This document shows positions 24,953-34,982 of a DNA stretch of 56,588 nt, piece after piece. Position 1 is the first letter of the stretch, and every line of letters starts with the position of its first letter. Below the pieces are notes generated by a model. The model was given only the letters and a program-made list of their open reading frames with translations, was not told the DNA's origin and searched no databases. The stretch comes from Bacteroidia bacterium (lineage in GTDB: Bacteria; Bacteroidota; Bacteroidia; Cytophagales; Flammeovirgaceae): assembly GCA_030425505.1 (NCBI GenBank), contig JAUIAB010000020.1, positions 1 through 56,588 of the forward strand, in the 5' to 3' direction. The translations under genes and the position numbers were made by a program.

Positions 24953-26221
24953 AAAAATAAATAGAAAGTACCAGGATGCAATGGCTCCAATATAGCCAAG
25001 CAAAGCTGCTAATGATCCTTTTTTGAAATACTCCATGAAGGTGAGTTCTTTCACTTGCCCCATGGCAGCAACCCCAGCAGCAGATCCTACTACCATAATG
25101 CTTCCTCCAGTACCTGCTGTTATTGCAAGAAGTACCCAATAAATAAAGTTGATTCCACTTGGAAGCATTTTTATTACTGCAGCTGTCAAGGGTACGTTAT
25201 CCAATACAGAAGAGATTAAGCCTAGTAATGAGTGTCCTATTATTATTCTTGTTTCATCTGCGCCTGGTGTTTCCCCAAATATAACCTTAGCTATTTCTCC
25301 AAGTATCCCCTGAAGTTTTAATGCATCTACAGCTAGTAATATCCCTATAAAAAAGGTTAGAGTAGCCATGTCAATTGTTCGGATAATGTTTACGATATGA
25401 CCCGCTTTTTTCTTTAGGCTACCAATTTTGAGTCGTATATCTATTACTATCGCTACTACTCCCAAGCCAAAAAGTATTCCAAAGAAAGGAGGAAGGTGCA
25501 ATGCATTGACTGTTATTGCAAATCCAAATGTGGATAAGCCTATTATTATTATTTCCCATTGTAGTGGTAATATTTCTAGAGATTCCCTTCCTTTTCTATC
25601 CTCTGATTCTATCTTAGAAGTAAGTATAGCCTGAGGGATTATCCATGCAACTAAAGAAGGTACTATCCCATAAAACAAAATTTGTAGAGCAGTGAATTTT
25701 TCTGCTAACCAAAGCATGATGGTGGTTACATCTCCTACAGGAGACATTGCACCACCCGCATTTGCTGCTATTACCGTGTTTATTGCAAATACGGTAAAAT
25801 TCTTTTTTTGAATGTACAAGTGCCTTCCTATCTGAATCATGACAAGGGTACTTGTGAGGTTATCTAAAAGAGCAGAGGAAAGAAAAGTGATTAGCCCTAG
25901 AATCCAGAATAAACCTTTATTTGATATATTAAACTTCAATAGTTTGGCTTCTATCCAGGAAAAAAACCGGAAATGCCCCATCATTTCTACTATGGTCATT
26001 GCTCCCATGAGGAAAATGACCAACTCAAAAATTTCAGCTGAGCTGTGTCGTATTGCTATATGTAGTGCTTCTGGCGTTTTTCCAAAAGCTACTATCATCC
26101 ACATTACAGAACCTGTTGCAAGAGCAACCCAGCTTTTATTTACCTTTAGAGAATGTTCGAAAATTATTCCTACAAACCCAGCAGCAAATACTATTACTAA
26201 TAGTAATGATTGTAAATCCAT
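24950..26221 (-). CDS. nhaD: Na+/H+ antiporter NhaD
   Basis: Inner-membrane sodium/proton exchanger of 423 residues with about eleven or twelve membrane helices. The conserved loops are clear: LSSALLDNLTSTLVMIQIG, NAGGAMSPVGDVTTIMLW, SSVLDNVPLTAAVI and TAGTGGSIMVVGSAAGVA. It has its own full-consensus Bacteroidota promoter (26272-26301). The stop overlaps the end of repeat copy B. Together with the antiporter at 19339-20886 it suggests sodium stress handling. Confidence 0.95.
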   Translation of the reverse strand: MDLQSLLLVIVFAAGFVGIIFEHSLKVNKSWVALATGSVMWMIVAFGKTPEALHIAIRHSSAEIFELVIFLMGAMTIVEMMGHFRFFSWIEAKLLKFNISNKGLFWILGLITFLSSALLDNLTSTLVMIQIGRHLYIQKKNFTVFAINTVIAANAGGAMSPVGDVTTIMLWLAEKFTALQILFYGIVPSLVAWIIPQAILTSKIESEDRKGRESLEILPLQWEIIIIGLSTFGFAITVNALHLPPFFGILFGLGVVAIVIDIRLKIGSLKKKAGHIVNIIRTIDMATLTFFIGILLAVDALKLQGILGEIAKVIFGETPGADETRIIIGHSLLGLISSVLDNVPLTAAVIKMLPSGINFIYWVLLAITAGTGGSIMVVGSAAGVAAMGQVKELTFMEYFKKGSLAALLGYIGAIASWYFLFIF

Positions 26222-26271
26222 TATGAACGGTTAATTGCTTTGCTTAAATTTTAACTCTTTCTTAAAAGGTG

Positions 26272-26301
26272 CAAACCTATTCTGTTTAATATTATTATCA
26301 A
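26272..26301 (-). promoter_or_regulatory. Consensus Bacteroidota promoter of nhaD
   Basis: On the minus strand TTG (26299-26301), exactly 19 bases, then TAGGTTTG (26272-26279): a complete match to the -33/-7 promoter used by the Bacteroidota primary sigma factor. The nhaD ATG is 51 bases downstream of the -7 box, giving a leader of about 44 bases. Confidence 0.75.
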
Positions 26302-26493
26302 TACCTTTTTTATAATTTTTTATCTTACTTTGAACTCTATTAAAAAGAACCTCATTCTATAACTTGCTGTCGCTTTTTTTGTTTATATGAGGAGTGTATG
26401 AGATAATTTGCTGAGTTGCATTTTGTGCTTTAGTCAGAGATATAAATGCTATAACCTTGGAGTTTATCAAAAACATATTGAGTCTTTAAAAAA

Positions 26494-27249
26494 TTGAATT
26501 TTAGGTATTTAATAGAAATAAGTTATAAGGGAACTAATTTTCATGGATGGCAAATTCAGCCAAACGCTACTACTATACAAGAGACCTTGGAAAAGTGTTT
26601 AAGTATACTTCTTAAAGAAAATGTATGTATCACTGGTAGTGGACGAACGGATACGGGTGTTCATTGTAAGCAGCAGTTTGCACATTTTGATTCTGATATT
26701 GATATTGATTCTCTTGTCTTTTTGAAAAAAATCAATGCTCTTCTTCCTCAAGATATTGCTGTAAATGATATTTTGAAAGTAAGTAAAGAGTGTCATGCTC
26801 GCTTTTCTGCTTTGAAAAGAACGTACCATTATGTCATTTCTACAAGAAAAGATCCTTTTAATAAAGGTCTGGCTTGGGTTTTATACCAAAAGCCTGATTT
26901 TGAAACCTTACAGGAAGCTGCAAAAGCATTATTGAAGTTTACAGATTTTGAAGCTTTTTGTAAGTACCACTCTGATGTTAATACGTTTGAGTGCTCATTA
27001 TATGAATCTAATTGGACATGTAATGATCATTTTTTGATTTATACTATTTCTGCTAATCGTTTTTTAAGAGGAATGGTAAGGATTATTGTCGGCAATTTGA
27101 TTAAAGTAGGCTTAGGAAAGCTCACTATTGAAGAATTAGAAGAGGCTCTTTCCTCTAAGAATCACTCTTTAACTAGGAACTCTGCTCCATCAGATGGTTT
27201 ATATTTAGCGAAGGTTGAGTATCCTGAGCATCTCCTGAAAGGTGATTGA
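26494..27249 (+). CDS. truA: tRNA pseudouridine(38-40) synthase
   Basis: Cytoplasmic enzyme that isomerises uridines 38-40 in the tRNA anticodon stem. GSGRTDTGVHCKQQFAHFD holds catalytic D53; the later KRTYHYVIS, FEAFCKY and RFLRGMVRIIVGNLIKVG segments are characteristic. 251 residues. The frame starts at TTG (NFRYLIEISYKG); no ATG is available at the N terminus, and the family's Rxxxxixy-GtxfxGwQ pattern begins right after it. It converges on the GAF-SpoIIE gene with 7 bp between stops. Confidence 0.95.
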   Translation: MNFRYLIEISYKGTNFHGWQIQPNATTIQETLEKCLSILLKENVCITGSGRTDTGVHCKQQFAHFDSDIDIDSLVFLKKINALLPQDIAVNDILKVSKECHARFSALKRTYHYVISTRKDPFNKGLAWVLYQKPDFETLQEAAKALLKFTDFEAFCKYHSDVNTFECSLYESNWTCNDHFLIYTISANRFLRGMVRIIVGNLIKVGLGKLTIEELEEALSSKNHSLTRNSAPSDGLYLAKVEYPEHLLKGD

Positions 27250-27256
27250 GACCATA

Positions 27257-30200
27257 TTATCCTCCCAGCCTAAATCCCATTACAAGTATATCATCGGTTT
27301 GCATGGATTGGTTTTTCATCCAAGCCTGTAGCTCTTTTCTTAATTCTTTCCTCTGATCTTCCACTGGCTGATTATTTATTTTTAATAACAGATCTTTAAA
27401 TCTTTTTAGCATAAACTTACTGTTATCTTCTCCTCCAAACTGATCAATATATCCATCAGAAAAAAGGTAGTACATGCCAGGTTCTGATATGTCTAAAGTA
27501 TGTTTTCTATAGTCTCTTGGTTTATCTAGCTGTATTCCTCCAATAGGTAATTTATCTCCTTTTATGAGATGAAGATCATCATGTTTTATAACAATTAATG
27601 GGTTTTTAGCACCAGCAAATTCCAGTTTTTGTTCTTCATCGTCAATTACACATAGCGATAGATCCATTCCGTCTTTATTGTCTGTTTCCCCTTGCCGTAA
27701 TAAATACGTGATTTTCTCATGTAATTCGTTTAAGATCTTATCTGGAGACTCTATATGAGAAGAAACAACTATTTCATTTAAGAGGTTGTTACCAATCATA
27801 CTCATAAATGCACCTGGTACTCCGTGCCCTGTACAATCTACTGCTGCTACGAATGTTTTATTCTTTATTTTTTTAAACCAAAAAAAGTCTCCACTCACAA
27901 TATCTCTTGGTTTAAAGAATACAAAAGACTCTGGAAGAATTTCTTTAATCAGCGTCCTAACAGGAAGCATCGCACTTTGTATTCTCTTAGCGTATTTAAT
28001 ACTTGAGGTAACTTTTTCGCTGTTTTTTTCCAGCTCTTCTTTTTGTATTTCCATCTGCTTAAAAGAGCTAGCGTTAATTAATGCTATAGTTGTATATATC
28101 GCTATGTTTCTAACTATTCCTAAGTGAGCAGCAGTGTAGGCTTTTGTATGGGGGCTCTGTAATGTTAATACCCCTATTACATGTTTTTTTGAGATTAATG
28201 GTATGTGTATCACAGAACCATCAACAGGTATTACTAGCTTGCTTGCATCACTAATGTATTTTTCAAGTTCTTCAGGGTTAGAAATAAATACTTCTTTACT
28301 GTGCATTGCACTCCAACCTGATAGTGACTGGTCTTTAAGTAAGGGTTCTTTAAACTCAGGTACAACCTCTCCATTTTTAATAAAACCTGTATAGGTTATT
28401 TCTTTTTTAAGATAATCGCACAAGCCTATTCCAAAACTTTGTGCCTCCATCAGTGTGTTTATTTCTTCATATACCGCAGAAATTATTTTTTCTACAGAGA
28501 GATGCTTAATAATGTTTTGCCCTATTTCACTTAGGAGTTTTACATTTCTATAAGCTTTTGCCAGCTCATCTCTTTGACTGCTAATTTTCTCTTCTTTTTT
28601 GCTTACTTCTTGGGATGTACTAACTACTTCTCCTTTTAGCTTCTCATATTGTACTGCATTTTCCATTGCGATACCTACATAAAGGGCTAAGTTTTTCATG
28701 AAGTTCAAATTAGCTTCATCAAACGCACCTTTATATGCACTTTGTGCAGTTATTACCCCTAATTTATCTTTCTTTCCAAATAGCGGAATATAGATGTATG
28801 AGTTATTGTTTATTTGCTTAGGAAACTGCTCTACATCTGGAAGGTAGTTTTTAAGCTCTGCTTCTTTATCATTTATTAAAATGGTTTTTTCGTTTTCGAA
28901 ACACCATGTTGAAAGTAAGTTTTTGCTATTTAGTGAGTCAGATCCCTGATTTATTTCGTTTATATTTTTATTATCAATTCCATAAAAATTAAGGCGCTGC
29001 ATTTTTTGGTCGTGTAGACCAACAGCAAAAGTTGGTGCGTCAATAAAGTTGCTGATATTTTGATAAACCGTTTTAAGCACCCCACTAACATCAAGATTTG
29101 CAGTAATATTTTGCCCTATTTCTGTTACGGTTTTGATATTTTCATATGCTTTTTCTAGCTCTCCTTCATGCTCTTTAGTAATAGTGAGCAACTCTTCCGT
29201 TTTTCCTTTTTCCTCACCGTAGACCATTGCACTATCTAATGCTATGGAAATATATCCTGAGAGGTTTTTGAGAATATTTAAGTGGTAGGTAGTATACTGG
29301 GCTTCTTTAAAGCTCTGCACTGTCATTAACCCAACTTTTTTGCCTTTTATCGTTAGTGGGAGATATATAACCGATTTGGTTAGAGCTCCAGAAGTAGGTT
29401 TTGGTGGTTTAACAAGCTCTGGGAAATATTTATTGTATTCTTTTGTGAAGTTGTGAATTAGAACTTCTTTTTCATACTTGAAGGATAACACTCCAATTTT
29501 AGAGTTATCATTTAGGTCTATATAGTTAAATGAAAGCTTTTTACCCCTTTCTATTGAGTTAGGAAACTCTATTCTGTTTTCTTTTTCATTGTAAACTCCG
29601 ATATCAAATACTGTAGCATCCATCAACTTGTTGACGTTGTCATAAACAGCATTAATAATCCCTTCTATGGTGTGATGAGCTCCAATATCTTTACCTATCT
29701 CTCCTAATATTTTTAGGTTTTCAAAGTATTTTTCTGCTTTTTCTTTTTCTGCATCTAAGTCTGTGGAAGATTGTTCTATGTCTTTATTTAAATTTTCATA
29801 AATAGTTACATTTCGAAAGCTGATGGCAATGTAAGGCATTAGCTTTTCAATAAATGAAAGCTCTTCAACTGAAATATCATGATCCTCTTTATCATTTTCC
29901 AAATAGAGATACCCTAGCTTTTGGTTATTGCTGATAATAGGAATAAAATAAACGACAAAAGGTTTAATCGTTTTAATGTATTCATCTCCGCTAGTATGAA
30001 TCGAGTTTTCGTCAAAATGTAACGAAAAAGTATTAGCACTTTTTTTAGCTATCTCAAATATTGTTACAGGAAAGCTTCTCTCAGATAGTGCTGCTTGCTG
30101 ATCAATAGTTTTCATAAAACCTGAACGATCAGCTAATCCTCTAATACAATAGTTTTCTCCAGATCTTATTAGAATTTGTATTTTTTCTATGGTTGTATTG

Positions 30201-30295
30201 TCTAAAACAACAGATAGAAGCTTGCTACAGAGCTTACTTAAACTTGTTTCCTGAAGAAGACCCTGAGAAGTCGAGATTACCTTTTCTAAATACAT
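27257..30295 (-). CDS. Four-GAF-domain protein with C-terminal SpoIIE/PP2C phosphatase
   Basis: Cytoplasmic 1,012-residue signalling protein with no membrane helix. Four GAF-like sensor domains lie at about 20-165, 195-365, 390-545 and 585-745. Three recur as EIGQNI...VYxxxNxxxDAxxFxIGxxD, joined by Glu/Lys-rich coiled coils (such as KTEELLTITKEHEGELEKAY). The C-terminal domain (about 790-1012) is a PP2C/SpoIIE phosphatase: SGDFFWFKKI, VDCTGHGVPGAFMSMIG and YLFSDGYIDQFGG carry the metal-binding Asp residues. Such proteins usually dephosphorylate anti-sigma antagonists in a partner-switching cascade. No anti-sigma or STAS gene is adjacent. Ligands of the GAF domains are unknown. Confidence 0.92.
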   Translation of the reverse strand: MYLEKVISTSQGLLQETSLSKLCSKLLSVVLDNTTIEKIQILIRSGENYCIRGLADRSGFMKTIDQQAALSERSFPVTIFEIAKKSANTFSLHFDENSIHTSGDEYIKTIKPFVVYFIPIISNNQKLGYLYLENDKEDHDISVEELSFIEKLMPYIAISFRNVTIYENLNKDIEQSSTDLDAEKEKAEKYFENLKILGEIGKDIGAHHTIEGIINAVYDNVNKLMDATVFDIGVYNEKENRIEFPNSIERGKKLSFNYIDLNDNSKIGVLSFKYEKEVLIHNFTKEYNKYFPELVKPPKPTSGALTKSVIYLPLTIKGKKVGLMTVQSFKEAQYTTYHLNILKNLSGYISIALDSAMVYGEEKGKTEELLTITKEHEGELEKAYENIKTVTEIGQNITANLDVSGVLKTVYQNISNFIDAPTFAVGLHDQKMQRLNFYGIDNKNINEINQGSDSLNSKNLLSTWCFENEKTILINDKEAELKNYLPDVEQFPKQINNNSYIYIPLFGKKDKLGVITAQSAYKGAFDEANLNFMKNLALYVGIAMENAVQYEKLKGEVVSTSQEVSKKEEKISSQRDELAKAYRNVKLLSEIGQNIIKHLSVEKIISAVYEEINTLMEAQSFGIGLCDYLKKEITYTGFIKNGEVVPEFKEPLLKDQSLSGWSAMHSKEVFISNPEELEKYISDASKLVIPVDGSVIHIPLISKKHVIGVLTLQSPHTKAYTAAHLGIVRNIAIYTTIALINASSFKQMEIQKEELEKNSEKVTSSIKYAKRIQSAMLPVRTLIKEILPESFVFFKPRDIVSGDFFWFKKIKNKTFVAAVDCTGHGVPGAFMSMIGNNLLNEIVVSSHIESPDKILNELHEKITYLLRQGETDNKDGMDLSLCVIDDEEQKLEFAGAKNPLIVIKHDDLHLIKGDKLPIGGIQLDKPRDYRKHTLDISEPGMYYLFSDGYIDQFGGEDNSKFMLKRFKDLLLKINNQPVEDQRKELRKELQAWMKNQSMQTDDILVMGFRLGG

Positions 30296-30431
30296 TTTAC
30301 TAACCTACTTTTTAGGTTTTGTATTAATTACACAACGTATTTGTAATTTAACGAAATGATTTGTTTATAGATTTATTTTACATGAAACCGACTCTTTTAC
30401 GAGGCTATTTTTTATCTAAAAAGTAATGTCA

Positions 30432-31868
30432 TTAACCTTGGTCATATTTTTCATACCACTCTTGATCATATTTTCGCATTAATTTATTTAGACCTACATA
30501 AAGCTGATCAAAAGATCCATCAATGTATCTTCTTAACCAAAATCCAATAGCAACCTGGCTGGTCATGCCGTAATATTCATCATAGGTAGAAACACTTTCA
30601 TCAAAAGGTCTTCCTGGACCATATTTAGTATTGAGATAGCTAATAGCATCAAAGTATGGCTCTGATTCCATTTTGTTTTTATACTCTTCGGCTTCATTTT
30701 CAATGTTTTTTTGAACGGTCAGGTAGGAGTAACTCTGAACCATGAGGCGAGCAAACCTTTTGAACATTTTATTATAAATGGTTTTGCACTTCACTCCAAA
30801 AATATAAGACTCAGGGTCAGGAATCATATTATTATATCCCCATTTTACTACTTCAGGATTAATATATTTGAACTTCAATCCAGCATCTGAAGGGTCATAC
30901 TTGTTTTGAAGTGCATCTATCCCAGTATAGTTTTTTATTGCTTCAATCATACTATAGCTTCCCTCATACCTGCTATTAGAGCCTTTAGTTATGCAGTATA
31001 GTAACCCCTGTTGACCATAGTAATCTAAAATCCCATTAGTCCCTTCTTGGAACATATGGAATTTTTTATCTGCAATGGATAAGTATCCTTTTGGGTTTGA
31101 CTCATCAATTAAATCGGATTCTTTTTGTTGAAACCAGCATTCATACAAATCATTAATAGAAGTTTCCTGTTTAGTTACTTTTTCAGCTTTTTGATCTGAA
31201 AAAAAGATAGACTCTCTAAGTGCAGGGTTTTGTTTTAGTTTTTGTATTTCTTCTTCTCTTTTTTTATCGTCTTTTTCGGTCATTGCTCTTTGCCACATAG
31301 CAGCATAAGCTATATCAGGCTTAAAAGTGCTTATATTTTTTTTCTCTATCCACCCTTCTTCAAACCAAGTTCCTCCCAATGGTTTACCCTTAACTTTTAT
31401 CCATTCTTTGCTTTCATCAAGTACAGCCACAAAATTACCCCAAGAGAATTGTCTGCCCGTAGCTGTAAGTAAATCAGGTCTTTTATGTATGGTACTTTCT
31501 TCTATCACTGCAGCTCCATATGCATTTTTAGCCATAAAAGTATCCTGAATCCACCCTTCAGTATTATCTTGAAGTTTAACCTTGCTATAACTTCTTTTTT
31601 TGTTATCACTTTCATCCACTTTTTCTTCACCTAGTAGGTAAATTTCTTCTCCAAGGAAAACATTAGTCAAATACTTGCCTTTTGAACTAGCTGCATCTCT
31701 GATAGAAATTTTTTCCCAAAGACAAATGGCTGTTTTCTGCTCTTCTTTTTCTGCATTATCGACTTTTTGATCATTTTCGCCTGATGTTTTTTCATCCTCT
31801 TTTTTAGTTGAGCATGAAGAAAGAGCTATTACTAGTGTACATACAAGGACCTTTAAGGCTCTTTTCAT
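30432..31868 (-). CDS. SH3-domain lipoprotein
   Basis: 478 residues. A lipoprotein signal (MKRALKVLVCTLVIALSSCS) is followed by an acidic linker. Two bacterial SH3-like modules come next: ICLWEKISIRDAASSKGKYL with GWIQDTFMAK, then HKRPDLLTATGRQFSWGNF with FEEGWIEKKNIS. A large C-terminal region without recognised domain ends in FWLRRYIDGSFDQLYVGL. Envelope-facing; SH3 modules often bind peptidoglycan or proteins. Own transcription unit, upstream gap 128 bp to the hisS region. Confidence 0.8.
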   Translation of the reverse strand: MKRALKVLVCTLVIALSSCSTKKEDEKTSGENDQKVDNAEKEEQKTAICLWEKISIRDAASSKGKYLTNVFLGEEIYLLGEEKVDESDNKKRSYSKVKLQDNTEGWIQDTFMAKNAYGAAVIEESTIHKRPDLLTATGRQFSWGNFVAVLDESKEWIKVKGKPLGGTWFEEGWIEKKNISTFKPDIAYAAMWQRAMTEKDDKKREEEIQKLKQNPALRESIFFSDQKAEKVTKQETSINDLYECWFQQKESDLIDESNPKGYLSIADKKFHMFQEGTNGILDYYGQQGLLYCITKGSNSRYEGSYSMIEAIKNYTGIDALQNKYDPSDAGLKFKYINPEVVKWGYNNMIPDPESYIFGVKCKTIYNKMFKRFARLMVQSYSYLTVQKNIENEAEEYKNKMESEPYFDAISYLNTKYGPGRPFDESVSTYDEYYGMTSQVAIGFWLRRYIDGSFDQLYVGLNKLMRKYDQEWYEKYDQG

Positions 31869-32017
31869 TATAAAGTACTCTTTTGTTTTGATACGATACG
31901 AATTTACTTAAGATATGCTAAAATGACTTATACTTTGTTTAATATCCTTTTTTTGTGTGAATTATTTTTATGCTGATCTAAGTTTTACCCTTTATTTTGC
32001 ATAAACTACTAAATGCA

Positions 32018-33397
32018 ATGGCGGATAAAAATTTAGGCACTCCAAGTGGAACCAGAGACTTTTCTCCTGTAGAAGTTATTAGGCGTCAATTTATATTAGA
32101 AACTTTAAAAAACACATTTGAGCGTTTTGGTTTTCAACCTTTAGAAACACCTGCTCTTGAAAATATATCTACTCTTACGGGCAAATACGGAGATGAGGGT
32201 GATAAATTGTTATTTCGAGTTCTTAACTCAGGAGATTATTTAAGTAAATCTTCTTCCGACGATTATGAGAAAGGATATCAGCATTTATCTAGCATTATTT
32301 CAAAACGAGGACTAAGGTATGATCTTACAGTTCCTTTGGCTCGCTTTGTAGCCAAAAATAGAGGAAATCTTGTTTTCCCATTTAAGAGATATCAGATTCA
32401 ACCAGTTTGGAGGGCAGACAGGCCTCAAAAAGGAAGATATAGAGAGTTTTTTCAATGCGATATTGACGTGATTGGCAGTAGTTCTCTGCTCTGTGAAGCA
32501 GAACTGATCTACATTTTGGTTAATTCTTTTACGACCTTAAACCTTCCATTTAAAGTTTATATTAATAATAGAAAAATCCTGTCTTCTGTTGCTGAAAAAT
32601 TCAGCGTAAAAGAAAAAGAGAACGAGCTATGCGTAGCTTTAGATAAGTTAGATAAGAAAGGTTGGGATGGTGTTCAGCTAGAATTAGAGAAAAGTAATTT
32701 TTCCAAACAGACTATTGATTCTATCACTGGTTTTTTGGATAAAGACTTTGATGATAACAAGAGCTGGTTTGAGTTTTTAAAAGGTGAGCTTTCCAGTACC
32801 TCCATTGGCGCAGAAGGTGTAGAGGAGTTAGAAAGTGTTTATAACTACTTAGATGCTTTGGAAGTGAGTACAGAAAGAGTTGTTTTCAACCCTGTTTTGG
32901 CAAGGGGGCTGTCTTATTATACTGGTGTCATTTTGGAGACTATTTGCGAGGAAGGACATGTGGGAAGTATCAGTGGAGGAGGTAGATATGAAAATCTGAC
33001 AGAGGTGTTTGGAGTTAGTAATTTACCTGGTGTTGGAGTGTCTTTTGGTATTGATAGGATTTATGATTTAATGGAATCTCTAGACTTGTTTCCAAAAGAC
33101 TTAACCTCTACTTCAAAGTTATTATTAACTGGTTTAGATGAAAGTAGTTTAGAGTTTGCTTTAAAAACTTCAAATTCATTTAGGGGTAGTGGCATTAATA
33201 CTGAGGTATATTTTGAGCCATGTAAGTTGAAAAAAGCTATGACTTATGCCAATAATAAAAGTATTCCTTTTGTTGGTATTATTGGTGGAGACGAGCTAAG
33301 TCAGCAAAAGATCAATCTCAAGAATATGGTTTCTGGGGAACAAAGTCTATTGAGTGTGGATGAAGCAATTCAGAGTATAAGATCTACAGGTGCATGA
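32018..33397 (+). CDS. hisS: Histidyl-tRNA synthetase
   Basis: Class II aminoacyl-tRNA synthetase charging tRNA-His. Seen: GTPSGTRDFSP at the N terminus, LRYDLTVPLARFVA, motif 2 RPQKGRYREFFQCDIDVIG, the histidine-binding ARGLSYYTGVILE, SGGGRYENL, motif 3 GVGVSFGIDRIYDLM and a C-terminal anticodon-binding domain. 459 residues from the ATG at 32018 (MADKNLG); the TTG at 31997 adds seven unsupported residues. The stop overlaps the next gene by four bases. Confidence 0.97.
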   Translation: MADKNLGTPSGTRDFSPVEVIRRQFILETLKNTFERFGFQPLETPALENISTLTGKYGDEGDKLLFRVLNSGDYLSKSSSDDYEKGYQHLSSIISKRGLRYDLTVPLARFVAKNRGNLVFPFKRYQIQPVWRADRPQKGRYREFFQCDIDVIGSSSLLCEAELIYILVNSFTTLNLPFKVYINNRKILSSVAEKFSVKEKENELCVALDKLDKKGWDGVQLELEKSNFSKQTIDSITGFLDKDFDDNKSWFEFLKGELSSTSIGAEGVEELESVYNYLDALEVSTERVVFNPVLARGLSYYTGVILETICEEGHVGSISGGGRYENLTEVFGVSNLPGVGVSFGIDRIYDLMESLDLFPKDLTSTSKLLLTGLDESSLEFALKTSNSFRGSGINTEVYFEPCKLKKAMTYANNKSIPFVGIIGGDELSQQKINLKNMVSGEQSLLSVDEAIQSIRSTGA

Positions 33398-34308
33398 AGT
33401 TTGGTAGGCTAAATGATATTTCAGAAGTTGATTTTAAGCTAAAGGAAGATCATTTTTTTACTAAAAAAGTATGGGATAAAAGGGAAAGACCTCCTAAAAA
33501 AGATTTTTCTATTCACTATGGGTGTCCCTCTTGGGGATGCCCCGACTGGAAGGGAAAAATTTATCCAGAAAAATGTAGTCCTAAAGACTATCTAAAGTAT
33601 TACTCTCAGGCTTTTAATGCTATAGAACTCAACACTACATTTTATCAAATACCGCAAAAAAGCACTGTTGAAAATTGGAAGAAAAATGCTTCTCCAGGTT
33701 TTATTTTTTGTCCTAAAGTTTCTAGGTCTATTAGTCATTCTTCCAATGCACATTTAAAAAATAACCTTGTAAAATTGTTTTTTGATAGTGTCTCTTTATT
33801 TGAAGATAAACTGGGACATACATTTATTCAGTTTCCTGAGTATTTTAATACCAGTTATTTTTCTGATCTGAAAAGATTAGTTGAGTTTTTCCCACAGGGT
33901 TTTCCTTTGGCAGTAGAGTTAAGACATGAAAGTTGGTTTGAAGAAGATACTGTGTTTTGGGAGTTGTGCGAGTGGCTATTTTTAAAAAACATAAGTTTAG
34001 TTATTACCGATGTAAGTGGTCGAAGAGATGTTTTACATCAGGCATTAACTTCAGATACTGCTTTCATTCGGTTTACTGGCAATAGTCTACACAAAACTGA
34101 CTATTCTAGAGTGGTAGATTGGATAGGAAGAATATCATTATGGAAAGAGCAAGGCTTAGAAAAAGTGTATTTTTTTATTCATCAACCAGGAGAGGTTTTA
34201 TGCCCTGAGCTTACAGAGTTTTTTATTGATGAATTAGATAAAAGAATAGGGTGCAAAATTACAAACAGCATTTCATCTAGCTATAAACAAAAAAGTTTGT
34301 TTGAGTAG
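33394..34308 (+). CDS. DUF72 (YecE-like) protein
   Basis: 304-residue member of the DUF72 TIM-barrel family. Typical elements: IHYGCPSWGCPDWKGKIYP, AFNAIELNTTFYQIP, WKKNASPGFIFCPKVSRSISH, FIQFPEYF, LAVELRHESWF and AFIRFTGNSLH. The biochemical role of the family is unresolved. Translational coupling to hisS (ATGA overlap) is the only contextual clue and could hint at a link to tRNA or translation. Confidence 0.9.
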   Translation: MKFGRLNDISEVDFKLKEDHFFTKKVWDKRERPPKKDFSIHYGCPSWGCPDWKGKIYPEKCSPKDYLKYYSQAFNAIELNTTFYQIPQKSTVENWKKNASPGFIFCPKVSRSISHSSNAHLKNNLVKLFFDSVSLFEDKLGHTFIQFPEYFNTSYFSDLKRLVEFFPQGFPLAVELRHESWFEEDTVFWELCEWLFLKNISLVITDVSGRRDVLHQALTSDTAFIRFTGNSLHKTDYSRVVDWIGRISLWKEQGLEKVYFFIHQPGEVLCPELTEFFIDELDKRIGCKITNSISSSYKQKSLFE

Positions 34309-34340
34309 ATACACTATTATTAATTGAACCTAAAAATAAA

Positions 34341-34784
34341 ATGGAAAAATCAATTTTACTTGAGCGACGAAGTCGAATACTTTGGATACTAATAGCTGTA
34401 ATATTTAGTAGCAACGGAGTTATATATTTGACTAGCAAAGAACTTCAAATTCATCAAATGATATTAGGAGTATTGATGCTTTTGGTAGGTGTATTTTATG
34501 CAGTATATTCATTTCTGGGTTTCTCAGTTAACTCAAAGTATGCTGCTAAAGCTAAAATATCAGATCAATTTATTGAGTTAAAAACTAGTTTTTGGAAGTC
34601 TTTGATAAAACTAAACTGGCAAGATGTTAATAGTATTCTATTAGGTAACTACAAAGTTGAGTTCAAACTAGCTAATGGCACGAAATCTATTACATATAAT
34701 ACAAGCGCAAAACGATCAAAACTACTTAAGCAGCTATTAAGAGAGTCAGCTGAGCAACGCAAAATTCAAGTAATTGAAAGTTAA
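34341..34784 (+). CDS. Membrane protein with two helices and PH-like C-terminal domain
   Basis: 147 residues with two membrane helices (about 13-30 and 40-60), then a cytoplasmic beta-rich segment (SDQFIELKTSFWKSLIKLNWQ onward) that resembles small bacterial PH-like domains. No named family recognised. It follows the DUF72 gene by 32 bp and is ended by a good terminator, so it may be the third gene of the hisS operon. Confidence 0.7.
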   Translation: MEKSILLERRSRILWILIAVIFSSNGVIYLTSKELQIHQMILGVLMLLVGVFYAVYSFLGFSVNSKYAAKAKISDQFIELKTSFWKSLIKLNWQDVNSILLGNYKVEFKLANGTKSITYNTSAKRSKLLKQLLRESAEQRKIQVIES

Positions 34785-34785
34785 C

Positions 34786-34813
34786 GAATATGCTTAAAGC
34801 ATATTCTTCTTTT
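34786..34813 (+). terminator. Intrinsic terminator after the hisS-DUF72 unit
   Basis: GAATATGCT 34786-34794 pairs perfectly with AGCATATTC 34798-34806 around loop TAA, followed by TTCTTTTT. It begins immediately after the stop codon of the membrane protein gene. Confidence 0.7.
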
Positions 34814-34982
34814 TGGAATAATAGTTGGTTTCCTTCCTCTTAGCGACATACATGTGTTAGGGTAAAATATATCTTAAATTTTCTTAATTTTTATATTTTC
34901 CTTATTTAAAAAAGAGTCTAATATACTTATATTAGCATTCAGATCAACAAAAAATCAAATTTAACTCTAAAGCCAGCTACTT

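Noticed and set aside
24945-25139. Cys-rich 64-codon frame overlapping the 5'-to-3' end of nhaD
   Set aside because: Shifted frame within a strongly conserved antiporter gene; composition is an artefact of Gly/Ala codons read out of frame.
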